Of a DNA stretch of 64,000 nucleotides, positions 62,817 through 64,000 are shown piece after piece; within the stretch, counting starts at the first letter, position 1; every line of letters begins with the position of its first letter. Source of the DNA: Circinella minor (lineage: Eukaryota; Mucoromycota; Mucoromycetes; Mucorales; Lichtheimiaceae); assembly GCA_016758965.1 (NCBI GenBank), contig JAEPRB010000028.1, positions 62,001 to 126,000 of the forward strand, given 5' to 3'. Below the pieces are notes generated by a model. The model searched no databases and had not been told where the DNA came from. It saw only the letters and a list, made by a program, of their open reading frames with translations. Made by a program: the position numbers and the translations under genes.

Positions 62817-63907
62817 TTAAGAAGAAATAGTTGTATCAAGAAAAGTGCCCAAAAAGTCAGTGAGTGTTATAACGCCTTTCACATGACCTTGTTCATCTAT
62901 CCACCATAAACGATGGGCTTTGCGCAGCGTAAATGCTGTCATCAACTGTGATAAAGTAAAGCGATCATGACAAGTCAGTGGTGGATACAGATCTCCTTGG
63001 CTTTCCTTTAAATACATGACCACTGGTTTTTGCAACGAATCAAATCGATGTCGATTTATTCCTCGTAAATTCTCTGGACTTAATTCTCCAACCATATCAT
63101 CATCATCATCTACAATAGCTAATGCTCCAACTCGGGCTTGGGCAAGTTGTAAAAACGCATTCATAGCAGTACAACGATAGTTTAATGCGGCTAAAGGTTT
63201 TTCTGACCGTCGTGCTTTAACATGTTCCACGATTGTAGGGGTTGTCAAGTCCAAAATAGGTCCCAATTCATGGTTATGAGATTGGAGGTATTTAACGACA
63301 TCCATTTGAGATAATAATATAGGTGTTGTGTCTTGAAGAACTAAGACACGATGTGCTATGTGTGTGCTGAATAATTCCATTACATATTCGAGAGAATCGG
63401 TGGGTCGTACACTAACGAGTTGAGAACTTTCAGCAGTTCTTCCCGCGGCTTCTACAAGGGGCTTGAGTAAAACACTACTATCAGTATCGTCCTATTTAAT
63501 ATAAAGAAAAAGCATAGTGTGAATATTTTTCATTGCACCTATTGTTTTTTGGACATGCTGAGTTTTGTCCACATGTTTTTGTTTTTTTTCGCAAAATTTT
63601 TCTCACGGTGACAGCCATTTACATTGAGTAGCTTAAGCAAGTCCAATACACTGATAATGGTCAAGTATTTCTTGGTATGTTGATCTGATTCCAACTGGTA
63701 TACTGGTACTGATAAAATATCTTCTGCTAAAAGAACATCGAAGGCTTCCTCCACTGTTGCCGTTGAAGGCAAATCAACAAGTTTTCTGTTGGATGCTGGT
63801 TTAACTTCACTCAAGACATTTGCTACAGTCTTGGATTTAATAAATTCTCTTTGGATGCTGCTTCTGCGTGGAAGACCATTCATTGAATTAGTTAAAGATG
63901 TTGTCAT
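62817..63907 (-). CDS. multi-CBS-domain protein
   Basis: Exons 63623-63907 and 62817-63491 (131-nt intron, phase 0) give 319 residues. Four CBS-like units are visible: around SKTVANVLSEVKP to YLTIISVLDLLKLL, SLEYVMELFSTHIAHRVLVL to LLSQMDVVKYLQSH, KPLAALNYRCTAMNAFLQLA to GELSPENLRG, and FTLSQLMTAFTLRKAHRLWW to GVITLTDFLGTFL. The layout resembles soluble gamma-subunit-like or Sds23-type proteins that sense adenine nucleotides; no kinase or channel is attached. An Arg/Ser-rich N-terminal stretch (PRRSSIQREF) could be a phosphorylation site. It lies 233 nt upstream of the chitin synthase start on the same strand. The true partner is unknown. Confidence 0.88.
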
Positions 63908-64000
63908 GTTGAAGACGAACGTTTGTTATTGATATATATATAAAAGAAAAAAAAACTAAAAGAAGAAAATATTTGTAGTGAAAAGAAGAGAAGGAGAGAA

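Overview
This window is nuclear DNA of an early-diverging filamentous fungus, most likely Mucoromycota and probably order Mucorales. The signs are strong AT-richness (long A/T runs, AT-rich third codon positions), many short GT-AG introns, two chitin synthases, and protein families typical of zygomycete fungi. The standard genetic code fits throughout. The order-level assignment is inference. No tRNA, rRNA, CRISPR or bacterial-type operon was found. Most genes were assembled here by joining exons across GT-AG introns whose reading phases agree. Layout, left to right: (1) 1-1778, minus, the 5' part of an F-box/leucine-rich-repeat gene running off the left edge. (2) 1.8-6.5 kb, gene-poor, with a decayed PIF1/Helitron-type helicase and a GC-rich inverted repeat beside it. 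(3) 6.5-14.8 kb: a secreted multicopper oxidase (minus), divergent from a Yap-type bZIP factor (plus), then a membrane-anchored GT5 glycosyltransferase (minus). (4) 15-19.9 kb, gene-poor, with one unexplained ORF and a nested inverted repeat. (5) 19.9-36 kb, gene-dense: a TPR/F-box/LRR protein (Dia2/Pof3-like), an Nhp6-like HMG protein, methylenetetrahydrofolate reductase, an Rrg9/neugrin-like mitochondrial protein, a sucrose-type GPH transporter, mitochondrial Phe-tRNA synthetase, deoxyribose-phosphate aldolase and a Dal5/Tna1-type MFS transporter. (6) 36-44.4 kb: an intronless 401-residue protein of unknown function and the U6 snRNA 3'-end exonuclease Usb1, between AT-rich spacers very rich in TACGTA. 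(7) 44.4-48.6 kb: a class IV (Chs3-type) chitin synthase. (8) 48.6-57.3 kb, gene-poor, holding a secreted repetitive protein with four dibasic (Kex2-type) sites. (9) 57.3-63.9 kb, three minus-strand genes in a row: a Mam3/CNNM-type membrane protein, a class I-III chitin synthase and a multi-CBS-domain protein. Functional themes are cell wall and surface (two chitin synthases, multicopper oxidase, GT5 enzyme, repetitive secretome protein), mitochondrial function (PheRS, Rrg9), one-carbon and nucleoside metabolism (MTHFR, DERA), membrane transport, and SCF-type ubiquitination. No obvious single pathway cluster is present. The least explained items are the Kex2-site repeat protein at 53.5 kb, the 401-residue protein at 38.6 kb with a possible Cbl-N-like stretch, the membrane-anchored GT5 enzyme, and the TACGTA-dense spacers.
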